Assembly (NCBI GenBank): GCA_963971285.1
Contig: OZ020253.1
Location: 15,574,528 to 15,638,527 of the forward strand
Reading direction: 5' to 3'
Length of the DNA stretch: 64,000 nucleotides
Source: Astropecten irregularis
Taxonomy: Eukaryota > Echinodermata > Asteroidea > Paxillosida > Astropectinidae
Shown here: positions 55,101 through 59,405 of the stretch, piece by piece
How the letters are laid out: every line of letters starts with the position of its first letter
Position numbering within the stretch: position 1 is the stretch's first letter
Notes under the pieces: model-generated
Seen by the model: the letters and a program-made list of their open reading frames with translations, nothing else
Told to the model about the DNA's origin: nothing
Database searches by the model: none
Translations under genes and position numbers: made by a program

Positions 55101-57472
55101 CCCTGTCTCCGGGTTGAGTTCAACCCTGCTCAGGACCAGGGTTGAAATTTTTCACCCTGGGGCAGCTGCAGTGTGAGTCCGTCCTCCCGGTGTGAGCTCG
55201 CCCTGGATATGAGCGCTCTAATGATAAAAGGCCTATTGATTGATGAAATTTGATTCCTCTTTGTGCCATCAGACAAGCCGTTCTTCGGGGACGCTGCGTT
55301 TAGCCAGGAGAAGTCATCCCTCCTATTGGTCTATCTCCTGGACTGTCTGCACAAGTGCTTCTTGTATGACAAAGGGGGATTCACCACCAAGGAGCGCTTC
55401 CAGCGTCTCATGCACCCTCTAGTTGATCAGGTAACCCCTCGTTTCAGACAGGCGTTCCAGCGTCATGCCGAACTAAATAGATTAGGAGTGACCCTAGGTC
55501 GAACCAATTCAGATTTTTGTTTCAACCAGGCAAACTTGATACACTGGAATACAAGTAGGCCTACAAACAAGCAAACAGTATGGCCATAGCAACCAATCTG
55601 TGGAAGACTTTTTAGGGTTATTTACATTTCAGACGTCAAACTTTCCATGTACAACTGTTCTTAATTCAAATCTTGCCTTTCAATGGGAGACTTTTGAGAA
55701 CCGGTAAGTCGACAGCGCACGCGCACGCAATTGTGAGCATGCGCGCATTGTTTTGCGCCTGCGCTGTTGTGCGTACACTGTCGACTTGTAGACCGGTTCT
55801 CAAAAGTCTCCCATTGGTTAGGCGGGGCTCTGGAACCCTTGTCTGAAACGGGGGTAAGGTGATGATGCAATCAGTCTCTCGATAGTTTTCCATTTCAAAT
55901 TCTTGTTTGAGTTTTTGCCCGTGCTCTGCGGCCCTGTTCAAATTGAGATTGTTCTCCTTCAGTAAGCTAGTGGTACTTCTGGTCCGTGCTGTTACACCAC
56001 CTTTTAGGATTATTGTGAATGGATCACAAACTCAATTGGCAAACAGCTTAGTGACGAATGTGATGCAATGTCGTTAGTTTGTTCGGTGCTTAACTGGTAA
56101 GCAACTGCAGTTAACAAGCTCATTCTTTTGTTTCAATGAACCCACCAGATTGAGAACATGCAGGGAACCGACGCGGCTTACCAGGACCGAGTAGCCAATC
56201 ACCTGAATCCGTGCATCACTCAGCTTCTTGTGGCATCACATGACTCGACGACATGGCAACCTCTTAACTACCAGGTGCTGCTGAAAACGAGGCACACCTC
56301 GCCCAAGGTGGGTTTATGTGCAAATACAAAGCTTTGGCCCTTTCTCCTCTGAGTGTTATAATATAAATCATCATTTTAGGACCATAAGATTTTTGTTATG
56401 AAGAATTTATATGTAGTCAACTATCTAGTTCAGGGTGCCAGTCAGAAGCCATATAACCTGTTAACTACCATACCAGTGCGCTTACCATCTGAGCTATCCA
56501 GCCCTATGATGGGGCTTCCCTGTAATCAACTACCTTTGCTCAGAAGCTATAACCCATTAACTACCATACCAGCACTCTACAGTCCTATGATGGGGCCTCC
56601 CTATAGTCAATGTTCTTTGCTCAGGGTGCCAGTCAGAAGCCATATTACCCATTAACTACCATACCAGCACTCTACCATCTGAGCTATATCCGGCCCTATG
56701 ATGGAACCTCCCTATGGTCAAGTATCTCGCCTCAGGGTGGCAATCAGAAGGCATACAACCCATTATAAACCACCAATACTGTCAGAGATTTCCACACACT
56801 GTTTAGGGGTTGCTCTTTTTTGGTTGGTCAGGTACGGTTTGCGGCGTTGACGATCTTACAAGAACTGCACAAGAAGCTGGCGGAGGATTACCTGTCCCTC
56901 CTGCCCGAGACCATCCCATTCTTGGCCGAACTCATGGAGGGTAAGTCAAACTGACCGAACAGCAGATGATCTTAAAACCAAGCTAGATTAATAGGGATTA
57001 CCAGTGTCTGAATCTGATTATCTACATGGGCATAAACGCATCGGGTGAGATAGGGCGCAGGGATGATTAGAAGGGTCTGTCAATGGCCTTCTTGAATGAG
57101 TTTGTTGATGGCGATTTGATGACAGTGTCGCTCAGGTGGTTCCACTCGATGATGGTGGATGGGAAGAATGAGTTCTTGTATTGTTCAGTTCATGGGCTTA
57201 TTGGATTGTGGCTCCTGATGTTTGTCCTGATCCTCTCGTCCATTTATGTGTGTCTTTTATTGCATGTTGTTGTCCTCTTGTCATTTAGCCTTCGAGAAAG
57301 ATCATGCTAGAATCCAAGCATTTTGAATTATTTTAGTTATTTTGGGGCTTAATTTGGCTGTTTTTGTTCTGCATTTTCTTCAGATGAATCGGTTGAAGTG
57401 GAGCAGCAATGCCAACTGGTCGTCACTGAGCTGGAGAAAACCCTCGGGGAGCCACTACAGAAGTACTTCTAG
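14998..57472 (+). CDS. HEATR1: HEATR1 (BAP28/UTP10), 42 coding exons seen, 5' end missing
   Basis: Large HEAT-repeat component of the nucleolar SSU processome (t-UTP subcomplex), needed for pre-rRNA transcription and 18S processing; that role is family knowledge. Exons: 14998-15214, 15606-15747, 16072-16173, 19685-19905, 20122-20227, 20781-20866, 21409-21657, 21978-22088, 22570-22686, 23261-23458, 24015-24100, 24830-25038, 25759-25895, 29323-29520, 30238-30445, 31101-31264, 31833-32031, 32533-32720, 33320-33550, 40366-40599, 41353-41484, 41953-42047, 42511-42664, 43051-43300, 44154-44282, 44941-45207, 45951-46074, 47216-47400, 48053-48105, 48568-48691, 49441-49584, 50336-50554, 50762-50889, 51543-51642, 52390-52542, 53212-53346, 53780-53884, 54397-54565, 55273-55430, 56149-56307, 56832-56940, 57384-57472. 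All introns are GT-AG. Total 6584 nt = 2 nt + 2193 codons + TAG, no internal stop; human HEATR1 is 2144 residues. About 50 N-terminal residues are not found. Confidence 0.95.
15826..16030. repeat. Intronic minisatellite, ~61-bp unit, 3+ copies
   Basis: Unit CTCGTAAGGTCTCAACNTTT + CNACTAGCCGGCTCTAGTCC + TCATCAGGAGAC. Lies in the HEATR1 intron between exons 2 and 3. Confidence 0.9.
16273..19020 (-). mobile_element. 5'-truncated LINE (non-LTR retrotransposon) with a hAT-like insertion
   Basis: Minus-strand open frame 19009-18162 has the reverse-transcriptase catalytic FADDTN box near its start (about 18930-18910), then the thumb-like LGVIIDDKLTWKNH, and a C-terminal region with LWNTIRSTLP. Upstream RT and the endonuclease are absent: 5' truncation. 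The frame continues on the far side of the 16724-18161 insertion for about 26 codons to a stop. The 3' tail is a (CCTGAA)n hexamer repeat, seen on plus as TTCAGG repeats at 16276-16305. The arrangement suits the CR1/Jockey-like LINE group; the exact clade is not determined. Confidence 0.8.
16724..18161. mobile_element. hAT-like non-autonomous DNA transposon nested in the LINE
   Basis: 1438 bp. Tips CAGGGCTC / GAGCCCTG are short inverted repeats of hAT type, with subterminal GCGGGCGAGTC / GGCGACTGAAAA motifs at both ends. GGTAAG flanks both sides (16718-16723 and 18162-18167) as a target duplication; hAT elements normally make 8 bp, so the outer bases may have diverged. No transposase is recognised inside. 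Confidence 0.75.
19380..19625 (+). repeat. tRNA-derived SINE, family 1
   Basis: A-box-like TAGCTCAGTCGGTAGAGC and B-box-like GGTTTGAATCC 45 bp apart, in a conserved unit that starts GATATAGTGGTATTTGTGAG and ends near CAATGACTT-type sequence. The acceptor stem does not pair, so it is a SINE head, not a tRNA gene. Confidence 0.75.
19685..25895 (+). CDS. HEATR1: HEATR1 exons 4-13: U3snoRNP10-type HEAT region
   Basis: Ten exons (19685-19905 to 25759-25895). Exons 4-6 carry the segment corresponding to the U3snoRNP10 domain (LPYLLKGLKSRF ... YMITCQLAIKVKMKSDLVDP ... FEGMSCIAILCHTQ). Exons 7-13 encode further paired-helix HEAT units. Exon 4 has an acidic Gly-rich insert (GVGDEDDGGMSGLGG) and exon 7 an Asp/Gly-rich loop (DDQGGDDQGTD), both likely surface loops. 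Frame is continuous through all joins. Confidence 0.92.
20275..20525. repeat. Intronic minisatellite (GGGATGGCCTCC units)
   Basis: Variable 17-19 bp units (GGGATGGCCTCCNAGAGGA) in the HEATR1 intron after exon 5. Confidence 0.85.
20893..21010 (-). repeat. tRNA-derived SINE, family 1
   Basis: Reverse copy: GGATTCGAACCAG (B-box complement) and CCAACTGAGCAATCCAGCCC (A-box complement). Confidence 0.75.
21120..21262 (-). repeat. tRNA-derived SINE, family 1 (B-box lost)
   Basis: TAAGTCATTGAAATGTGAAC tail then ATCATCTGAGCTATCCAGCG; the B-box part is deleted. Confidence 0.7.
22137..22390. repeat. Intronic minisatellite (CTTGCCACGCCCACATT units)
   Basis: About 14 units of ~18 bp in the intron between exons 8 and 9. 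Open frames across it are low-complexity only. Confidence 0.9.
22952..23086. repeat. Hairpin repeat, family D
   Basis: GGGCTTGAGTCAATTTCATG at the left and GTTGAAATCGACCC at the right, same interior as 758-915. Confidence 0.7.
24300..24797. repeat. MITE family B copy (reverse) with a nested element
   Basis: Family B blocks GATCAAAACTGTTTTTGGTC, ATAAATACAGCATTTCAG and CACCATCTTCATATCC, with its end ATTACCAATCCTGTACTGTA at 24770-24797. Between 24585 and 24769 lies a separate ~185-bp sequence (AGTGTAGCACCGCTGTAATG ... GTGGCGTTCCACTGTA) resembling another short inverted-repeat element, also seen in part at 24210-24290. Confidence 0.65.
26039..26552 (-). repeat. 3' LTR of the integrase-only element
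   Basis: 514 bp, TGTAAC...GTTACA on the plus strand; indistinguishable by eye from 28493-29006. Confidence 0.93.
27141..28440 (-). CDS. Ty3/gypsy integrase (retroelement)
   Basis: Minus-strand frame ending at 27141. In order: HHCC zinc finger (GGHLGQKRTLAKVQ ... SCLACQARK), DDE catalytic core with VALDIMGPL, HSDQGTNF and SDGLVERFNRTL (the last D to E spacing is 35 residues), then a GPY/F-like module (RWKGPCTIIKKFSDANY) and an acidic tail. Catalytic residues are all present and there is no stop. The same frame is open further upstream through the tRNA-like segment and LTR, but that part is not protein-like. A start codon of its own is not obvious (GTG/ATG near 28440). Confidence 0.9.
28454..28487. 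other. Extended primer-binding segment: tRNA-Leu 3' end with CCA
   Basis: On plus: GGAGGCGTGGGTTCGAATCC then CACCGCTGCCACCA. This corresponds to the variable-arm end, T-arm, acceptor strand and post-transcriptional CCA of a tRNA-Leu. Ordinary PBSs cover about 8-18 nt. Confidence 0.85.
28493..29006 (-). repeat. 5' LTR of the integrase-only element
   Basis: 514 bp; separated from the tRNA-like primer-binding segment by five bases. Confidence 0.93.
29027..29305. repeat. MITE family A copy abutting exon 14
   Basis: From CATACCGTTAACATTTTTTC to AAAGTATGATATTACCTTTA; ends 18 bp before the splice acceptor of the next HEATR1 exon. Confidence 0.8.
29323..33550 (+). CDS. HEATR1: HEATR1 exons 14-19: central HEAT region
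   Basis: Exons at 29323, 30238, 31101, 31833, 32533 and 33320. Exon 14 lies just after the integrase LTR element, its acceptor 18 bp from the end of a MITE A copy. Exon 16 contains TKLWAFYTNTAEHCS and exon 18 the VEPIRAAGVRCLQGL HEAT repeat. The acceptor of exon 16 is TTTTATCCAG at 31100, not the earlier TTGCAG at 31012, because only the later one keeps the family frame. Confidence 0.92.
29573..29665. repeat. Imperfect hairpin
   Basis: TAATCATGAAATGCG...TCTATGTGATAGGCGC against GCGTCTATCACATGCATGCA...TTTCCTGATTA. Confidence 0.55.
29953..30175. repeat. Repeat family C copy
   Basis: GGGGCCAATTTCACAG + CTTAGCAC at the left; ATTTCCATGTGTTGTGTATC, TGTGATTGTTCTTTGCCTGT and TTTTAATGGTGGTTCGTTTT inside. 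Other copies at 52640-52850, 52935-53150 and 58884-59045. Confidence 0.75.
30643..31008 (+). repeat. tRNA-derived SINE, family 2
   Basis: Head: TGGCCTAGTGGTCTGGCGTG (A-box-like) and GGATTCGAATCCAGCC (B-box-like). Body: TACACCCAGGTGTAAATGGG and GATGTATACTCCCCAGGGAG. Tail: AATTATTATTATTATTTTTATT. Copies at 47495-47866 (reverse) and 60852-61030, and a fragment at 22735-22785. Confidence 0.8.
31279..31635. repeat. MITE family A, full copy
   Basis: TTAAAGGTAGTATCATACTT ... CAAAGTTTGATATTTACCTT; in the intron between exons 16 and 17. Confidence 0.88.
32165..32405. repeat. Interspersed repeat I
   Basis: TAACTCCTTCCGCCCTGGGA ... CAGTTTGCCTCATTGCA ... GACAAGAGGTTCAATGAA-like ... TGTGGTACATTTACCCCC ... 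AGACCACAATCTGTGA. Second copy at 42142-42365. Confidence 0.75.
32790..33035. repeat. GTGTGGTA-type short tandem sequence
   Basis: Irregular repeats of AGCAGCTCTTGTCTTGTG(C/T)GGTA at 32930-33030, in the intron after exon 18. Confidence 0.7.
33100..33290 (+). repeat. tRNA-derived SINE, family 1
   Basis: GGCTGGATAGCTCAGTTGGT followed by a shortened middle and TTTGAATCCTGCTCCAGT; ends CTTTTCAATGACTTTATATT just before exon 19. Confidence 0.78.
33712..33898 (+). repeat. 5' LTR of the Ty3/gypsy element
   Basis: 187 bp, identical by eye to 39816-40002. Confidence 0.95.
33899..35101 (+). other. Retrotransposon leader (PBS and 5' untranslated)
   Basis: Starts with the PBS two bases after the LTR. 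GC-rich, with GCCCCCATGCAGCC-type strings at 34300-34500 and only short open frames; no recognisable protein. Confidence 0.7.
35102..39226 (+). CDS. Ty3/gypsy Gag-Pol polyprotein (1374 aa)
   Basis: Single uninterrupted frame. The Gag-like N-terminus (1 to ~220) is followed by two CCHC-type knuckles at residues 227-239 (CWRCGG...HAPSSC) and 246-259 (CYKCQRVGHTKSQC). Next: aspartic protease DTGS at 329-332; RT with PLPTLEDM, FSKIDLSHAYHQIEL and YLDD at 622-625; RNase H with TDAS at 786-789; integrase with HHCC from H1009, then D1073, D1126 and E1162 (35 residues between the last two). The C-terminal tail ends near ...LNDYVVF. Gag and Pol share one frame, with no frameshift or stop between them, as in some Mag/SURL-like lineages. 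Start chosen at the first ATG, with CACT upstream. Confidence 0.95.
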   Translation: MASIIGTIPAFDIKGCKFEEWVEVLEAWFEANAVTDEGKKRAVLLTSLGTNGYHTLRALLQPSKPSDKPFAECISALQKHFSPKPSEIVLRYRFYTRSRQEGESISQFVAGLRQLSDGCNFKELDNMLRDRLVVGCKEAAIQRKLLSESKLTFEKSLSIASAMEMASKDVEDIKKIAQPAEAPKVHKLHQPKKPEYKPAPRARKYQREVKNPKPQEKGPAQLQEQRCWRCGGIHAPSSCPFIMEKCYKCQRVGHTKSQCDKVKAFQAKRSAQKHREHRAHHLNETASDDSDTEMALSHLKQDGIVKNLSSKPYEVTVSVNNRDIQMELDTGSPWSIVSSKTYNQLGKASDIRHSTVKLKTYTGSKVKILGEAEVKVKYASRKPVVLPLLVVEEGTSLMGRQWIEQIPVPIDKILHCHAVTEANDATASQTLQELKGILQSHEEVFNDSTLGRLEGFKAKVQPVKEELLTCKFYRASPVAYAQRQKIDKCLDELQDQGIIEPVKFSEYACPIVVAPKPNGQIRICGNYKVTANKVLQLEHYPLPTLEDMMQDLQGGQKFSKIDLSHAYHQIELDDDARKYTTINTHRGLYQYTRVPFGLASAPALFQRTIESLLADIPMCRPYLDDVIITGKTDAEHLSNLEAVIQRLEESGMKLRKDKCEFLKESITYLGHRIDAAGLRPVKEKVHAIQQTPAPKNQEQLQAYLGLLGYYRRFLPNLSTVIAPLNKLLKAEYSSSGRKPGSHKQQASSKFEWGPEQQIAFDASKKMLASDTLLVHFDPNKPLLLQTDASPSYGLGAVLSHLMKDGSEKPVAFASRTLTPSERNYAQYEKEGLSVIFGLKKYHKYLHGHKFTIVTDHKPLVSLFGDKPASPMSSARVARWHMLLSAYDYTISHKAGKLHTNADALSRLPVETVDDASEESPHVNSLMELESRPVSSQEIELLTTKDPVLSRVRSFVLHGWPDGKNLKGDLAPYACKREELSLEDGVVLWGPRVVIPRDQDLRKHLTKELHLTHPGIVKMKMLARSYMWWPGIDRDLETMVKECRECQEHQKMPQRTPIHPWEFPERAWQRLHIDYASVDGQEVLIVVDAYSKWIEATPVHAATARSTVRVMRRLFASHGIPEVVVSDNGTPFVAEEFYSFLTSNGVDHIQTAPNHPASNGLAERAVQTVKNGIKKSKGDLEKRLQQFLLLYRVTPQATTGKSPSELLYRRQIRTKLDKLRPSLSQKVRRQQKQMKSHADKGTRMRSYKLQERVLCKNFGTGPTWLSGHICSTIGQNLFEIKLDSGRIVRRHVDHIRSGGSPNIQSEDNTPEIPESTPVLSPGEVLREDATPAGDSVETSSTVDLPQAETAESQPLRVSNRIRKPPAHLNDYVVFK
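39816..40002 (+). repeat. 3' LTR of the Ty3/gypsy element
   Basis: 187 bp, preceded by the polypurine tract and followed by GGATT. Confidence 0.95.
40081..40312. repeat. MITE family A copy (reverse, truncated)
   Basis: AAAGGTAATATCATACTTTG ... CAGTAACAGTCATCTGTGAA ... GATCAAAATTGTTTTTGGTC; ends ~50 bp before exon 20. Confidence 0.75.
40366..45207 (+). CDS. HEATR1: HEATR1 exons 20-26
   Basis: Exon 20 begins 364 bp beyond the right LTR of the intact Ty3/gypsy element. Exon 23 carries WQRVELIMELLQKKR, exon 24 FNVELVVQCIRTTDSPQTHRHA, exon 25 HNIMAIFTFMGANMLHRDD and exon 26 FPHIPEHRRLPLFSQVL, the best-conserved stretches of the central part of HEATR1. Exon 26 follows a weak acceptor (TCTGCCACTAG) just downstream of long homopolymer runs. 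Confidence 0.93.
40920..41225. repeat. Interspersed repeat J
   Basis: CTGCTGTGTCCTGGATCACA, ATTCCACATTGACAGTATCC-AGAAGC, TAAGCAGCTCTAT, TTCAGGGCTGACA. Other copies at 42720-43015, 46750-47010 and, in part, 46170-46240 and 52855-52930. Confidence 0.75.
41735..41893 (-). repeat. tRNA-derived SINE, family 1
   Basis: AGGATTTGAACCTGTGACC and CCAACTGAGCTGTGTCCAGC, then the conserved 'ATTGGCGGTGTCCCAAATAG' tail. Confidence 0.78.
42142..42365. repeat. Interspersed repeat I, second copy
   Basis: Same order of blocks as 32165-32405. Confidence 0.75.
42720..43015. repeat. Interspersed repeat J
   Basis: CTGTGTCTTGTATCATAGTT, GTCCACATTGATCATGGACA, GTATCCAGAAGCCGGGC, GGCCTGGGCCTTACCTGG. Confidence 0.75.
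43415..43533. repeat. Hairpin repeat, family D, partial
   Basis: GGGTTATCCTTCATAACTCG and GGGCTTTGTGAAATTGACAC. Confidence 0.65.
43680..44032. repeat. MITE family B copy (reverse)
   Basis: TTAAAGATATAATACATG...GGTAAAGGTCAT at the left, ACCAATCCTGTACTGTACCT at the right. Confidence 0.75.
44670..44870. repeat. Homopolymer-rich inverted stretch (T/G and C/A runs)
   Basis: TTTTTTTTGGGGGGGG (about 44685), CCCCCCCCCCCCAAAAAAAA (about 44710) and a second T/G run (about 44830-44860). Run lengths are unreliable in any assembly. Confidence 0.8.
45285..45750 (-). mobile_element. L2-like LINE, 3' end
   Basis: Starts on plus with an AATAATAATAAT run, then TTTATAAAGCATTTATATAG-CGCCATC, then (minus strand) a degraded RT C-terminus. 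It shares ~350 bp with 51080-51435: CAAATTGCAACTTA, TCTGATCCTTATCTTTGTA and ATTTTCCCTCTCCAG on the coding strand. Confidence 0.75.
45951..51642 (+). CDS. HEATR1: HEATR1 exons 27-34
   Basis: Exon 28 (47216-47400) encodes a basic linker (KKTPALASRRPRAKQ) that could include a nuclear-localisation signal. Exon 29 is only 53 nt. Exon 30 has AQSVQRNAGKDTVKFWKALL and exon 31 RRKAMDLLNNKL, both highly conserved. Exon 34 ends with a CAA|GTAAGG donor. The exon 30-31 intron carries the 90/99-bp minisatellite. Confidence 0.93.
46326..46449. repeat. 22-bp minisatellite, ~5.5 units
   Basis: CCCATGGCAGCCAATGTACTAT repeated almost perfectly, in the intron after exon 27. Confidence 0.95.
46750..47010. repeat. 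Repeat J split by a GACGCGTCGCA palindrome-rich insert
   Basis: Repeat J blocks up to ATCCAGAAGCCGGG (~46840) and again from CATTGATTTTAAGCAGCTCT (~46978). Between them lies ~140 bp with repeated GACGCGTCGCA / TGCGACGCGTC, consistent with a small hairpin element inserted in J. Confidence 0.6.
47495..47866 (-). repeat. tRNA-derived SINE, family 2
   Basis: Reverse copy of 30643-31008. The 3' tail (AATAATAATAACAATATGGG...ATATTGCGCAG) resembles the L2-like LINE tail seen at 45285 and 51435. Confidence 0.78.
48205..48395. repeat. 32-bp minisatellite, ~6 units
   Basis: GCAGTCCAGTGTCCTTCAAA-ATCNAGTACTTT units, in the intron after exon 29. Confidence 0.93.
48770..49375. repeat. 90/99-bp minisatellite with open frame
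   Basis: The anchor AATTTTGGTTACCAGCCACA recurs at about 48802, 48892, 48982, 49081, 49171 and 49270 (steps 90, 90, 99, 90, 99), then degenerates. One plus-strand frame is open throughout and into HEATR1 exon 31 at 49441. Confidence 0.93.
50069..50212. repeat. Hairpin repeat, family D
   Basis: GCGTTGATTTCACCAAAC ... GGCTTCGTGAAATTGACCCC. Confidence 0.72.
50572..50741. repeat. MITE family A, right half (reverse), abutting exon 33
   Basis: CGAAGATCAAAATTG ... AGTATGATACTACCTTTA; ends ~20 bp before the splice acceptor at 50761. Confidence 0.78.
51080..51435 (+). mobile_element. L2-like LINE, 3' end
   Basis: Encodes the C-terminal end of a non-LTR RT: a frame with SSAVPALWNTLPIGIR followed by FKLQLKTHLFQSHFN and a stop (about 51150-51280), the pattern seen at the end of L2/CR1-type ORF2. 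The 3' end is GGTGCTATATAAATGCTTAT with an ATT-rich tail. 5' truncated. Confidence 0.82.
51435..51507. repeat. MITE family A fragment abutting exon 34
   Basis: TACTTTAGTTTTTGTCAAAG ... ATACAGTAACAGTCATC; acceptor of exon 34 is 35 bp further. Confidence 0.7.
52110..52345. repeat. Repeat G (GGCTCA hexamers, inverted ends)
   Basis: GGAATGGAGGCTTAGGCTCA with four GGCTCA units at the left; GAAAATGGAGCCTGAGCTTCC at the right; interior TAGGTTGTGGTTTTTCATTG and AGAATCTACTTCCGAACCGC, also seen at 12840-12930. Confidence 0.72.
52390..57472 (+). CDS. HEATR1: HEATR1 exons 35-42: C-terminal region and stop
   Basis: Encodes the conserved C-terminal part: exon 38 has ADKLKSLFTLFAGHLV, exon 40 PLNYQVLLKTR, exon 41 LPETIPFLAELME. 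The last exon ends ...LGEPLQKYF and TAG at 57470-57472, matching the end of the family (human ends LGEPLQSYF). The BP28CT domain should fall around exons 34-37. Confidence 0.95.
52640..53150. repeat. Two repeat C copies in opposite orientation
   Basis: 52640-52850 (plus-like) and 52935-53150 (reverse), with the partial repeat J between them. Shared blocks: CACAAGTGATACACAGCACA / TGTGTCTCACTTGTGATTGT and ACCACCATTAAAAATGCC / TTTTTAATGGTGGTTTG. Confidence 0.75.
54715..54862 (-). repeat. tRNA-derived SINE, family 1
   Basis: GGGATTCAAACCAGTGACCA, CCAACTGAGCTATCCAGTCC, 'GTGTCCCCAATAGTCTGTTA'. Confidence 0.78.
55681..55816. repeat. 136-bp hairpin element
   Basis: CAATGGGAGACTTTTGAGAA-CCGGT at the left, exact complement at the right (ACCGGTTCTCAAAAGTCTCC-CATTG); central CG-rich GCACGCGCACGC / GCGCCTGCGC. 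Confidence 0.85.
56396..56765 (-). repeat. Tandem array of SINE-1 fragments
   Basis: About three to four units of the A-box half of SINE family 1 (AACTACCATACCAGNNCTCT, ACCATCTGAGCTATCCAG, CCCTATGATGGGGCTTCCCT), spaced roughly 90-110 bp. They lack the B-box. Confidence 0.7.
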
Positions 57473-57800
57473 GTACATGTCAATGTTGGTTCTTGTCATC
57501 AGACTCAACGAAGACTTCCTTAGCAGGTTGTACAGTCAAGAAGTTGCATTTGAGGCTCGTGTTTCTCTGGGCAGGTTCTTTCAATTGCAGGTTCAAGCCG
57601 TGTCATTCTCCTTGAGCGAGGCAGTTTTCTCTGATGGCCTGGCACGCTGCCAAGAAGTCTATGGCTGCTGCATAGATGTGATCGCTAATTTTTTTCAATG
57701 TTTTATTTTGTTTAGAAATTAAACAGCAAGTTTTTAATTGACTAGCCTCTCGTCCAAATTCAAGAAGGATTCTGCGCTCGAGGTGGAGTCAAGTTTAGGG
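57473..57800 (+). other. HEATR1 3' UTR (presumed)
   Basis: Follows the TAG. The first candidate poly(A) signal is ATTAAA at 57718-57723. The transcript end cannot be fixed from sequence. Confidence 0.45.
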
Positions 57801-58204
57801 GTCTGGGGTTCATTACCTGGAAATCTCCTCATAACTGATAGGAACGGAGTGTTACCGAGCTCTCGTCTATCACGGTGTGTTGTTTATGGAAGCTGGTGCA
57901 TTCTCTGATGGCTATTCTGGGGTCTTTCTCAAAGCTCAGCTCCGGCTCCAGCTTCGTCTCAGCTCTGGGATCCATGTGCCAAAAATATAGGTTGTGGTTT
58001 TTCAACGAAGCTGAAGCTCTGTTTTGTTTAACAATAATTGTTTCCGTTGTTTTTAATTTTTACTCAAATAATTTATCAATATTAGAGTTTAGCCTGAAGC
58101 GTTTTTTTGGTCCAAAAAATATATTTGGATAACAACTTTTAGAACCAAATCTTCTATTACTGTGCTGACATTATTCTCAGTGCTCCGTCTTAAATCTCAT
58201 TCAA
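57800..58204. other. Intergenic; repeat G fragment, no gene
   Basis: 57915-58030 matches repeat G (CTCAGCTCCGGCTCCAG, TAGGTTGTGGTTTTTCAACG). Nothing else recognised. Confidence 0.5.
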
Positions 58205-58372
58205 ATTATAATAGGCTTCTGACTGCCAATTGAACAAAGGTAATTGACTATTGGGGTCACCACCTACGTAGGATAGCTAGGGCTGGATAGCTCAGTTGGT
58301 AGAGCGCCGATACGGTTTTCAGGAGGTCGCCGGTTCCTTGTTCACTTTTCAATGACTTTAGATTTTAATAGT
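58205..58372 (+). repeat. tRNA-derived SINE, family 1
   Basis: GGGCTGGATAGCTCAGTTGG TAGAGCGCCG ... GTCGCCGGTTCC; B-box damaged. Confidence 0.75.
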
Positions 58373-58481
58373 TTGATGCATTAATTAATTAATTAATTTG
58401 CTTTTAATAATTAGTCAGTTTTTAACTTCATTCAAATAACCTAATGCAACAGTATCTCAAACACACACACTGTTTCGGGAA

Positions 58482-58622
58482 CTGAGGTTAAGTCCCAAAT
58501 CTCTGGCTGTGACCGCAAAATAACACACAAGTCTATGGAAATGGCTGCAGTCACTGGCTAGTGGCTGCCATAGGTGCGTGTGTAATTTGCAGCCACAGCC
58601 AGAGAATTGGGGCACGGCCTAA
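58482..58622. repeat. Imperfect hairpin (CTCTGGCTGTG arms)
   Basis: AATCTCTGGCTGTGACCGCA ... GCAGCCACAGCCAGAGAATT. Confidence 0.65.
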
Positions 58623-58883
58623 AAGCAAGTGTTTTATTTTGTTTAGTTGAAGGAAGCTCGATTGAAATCATCAAGTTCTGTTGGCACAATTAACATCACG
58701 TGATTTCCATGATTCTTTCCGTTATAGTTTATGTTTTGTTTTTTTTCTCATCTTTTTTCACTCTTTTTTTTTTTTAGTCTAACCCAAAGATTAGAAATTT
58801 GGTACATTTCGAAAAATCGCAGCCGTTGAAATTTGTTTGAGTTGCTTTCAATTGCTTTCATCAAGGCAGCCATCATTCCTCTG

Positions 58884-59045
58884 GGGCCAATTTCATAGAG
58901 CTGCTAAGCACAAAAAATTGCTTAGCACAAAAATGTCTTGCACCATTAAAAAAATATATATTTTACTGTATGTACATGGTCAGTCAAAGAACAATCACAA
59001 GTGATACACAACATATGCAAATTTGGTTGTTAAATCCTGTTTGTA
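58884..59045. repeat. Repeat family C copy
   Basis: GGGGCCAATTTCATAGAGCT, GCTAAGCACAAAA, CACAAGTGATACACAACATA. Confidence 0.75.
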
Positions 59046-59405
59046 TTAAAGGTAGTATCACACTTTGGTAAGAAACCAAAACAGGAATGTTCACAGATTT
59101 ACGTATAACTTACAGGGTATGAAGATGGTGATGGTAGAAACATACCTTTAAAATGTTTCCGCCTGAAATGGTGTATTTATCCAGAAAAGACTAAAACAAC
59201 GACCGAAAGTCTATTTGATCTTTTAAAAGATCAAACATTTAAGAGAAAAGACTTAAAAAAATACTTTTGCCGTTTTTCAACGTTTTCTCAATAAGTGGGC
59301 ACCGTATGGGACTGAAATATTCACAGATGACTGTTACTATATCTTCCTTGATGCCCATGAATGTGTTTTACTTTGACAAAAACCAAAGTATGATATTACC
59401 TTTAA
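59046..59405. repeat. MITE family A, full copy
   Basis: TTAAAGGTAGTATCACACTT ... CAAAGTATGATATTACCTTTAA; directly follows the repeat C copy. Confidence 0.88.

Noticed and set aside
14998-57472. HEATR1 as a pseudogene because of its many insertions
   Set aside because: All 42 exons join in frame over 2193 codons with no stop and canonical splice sites; insertions are all intronic.
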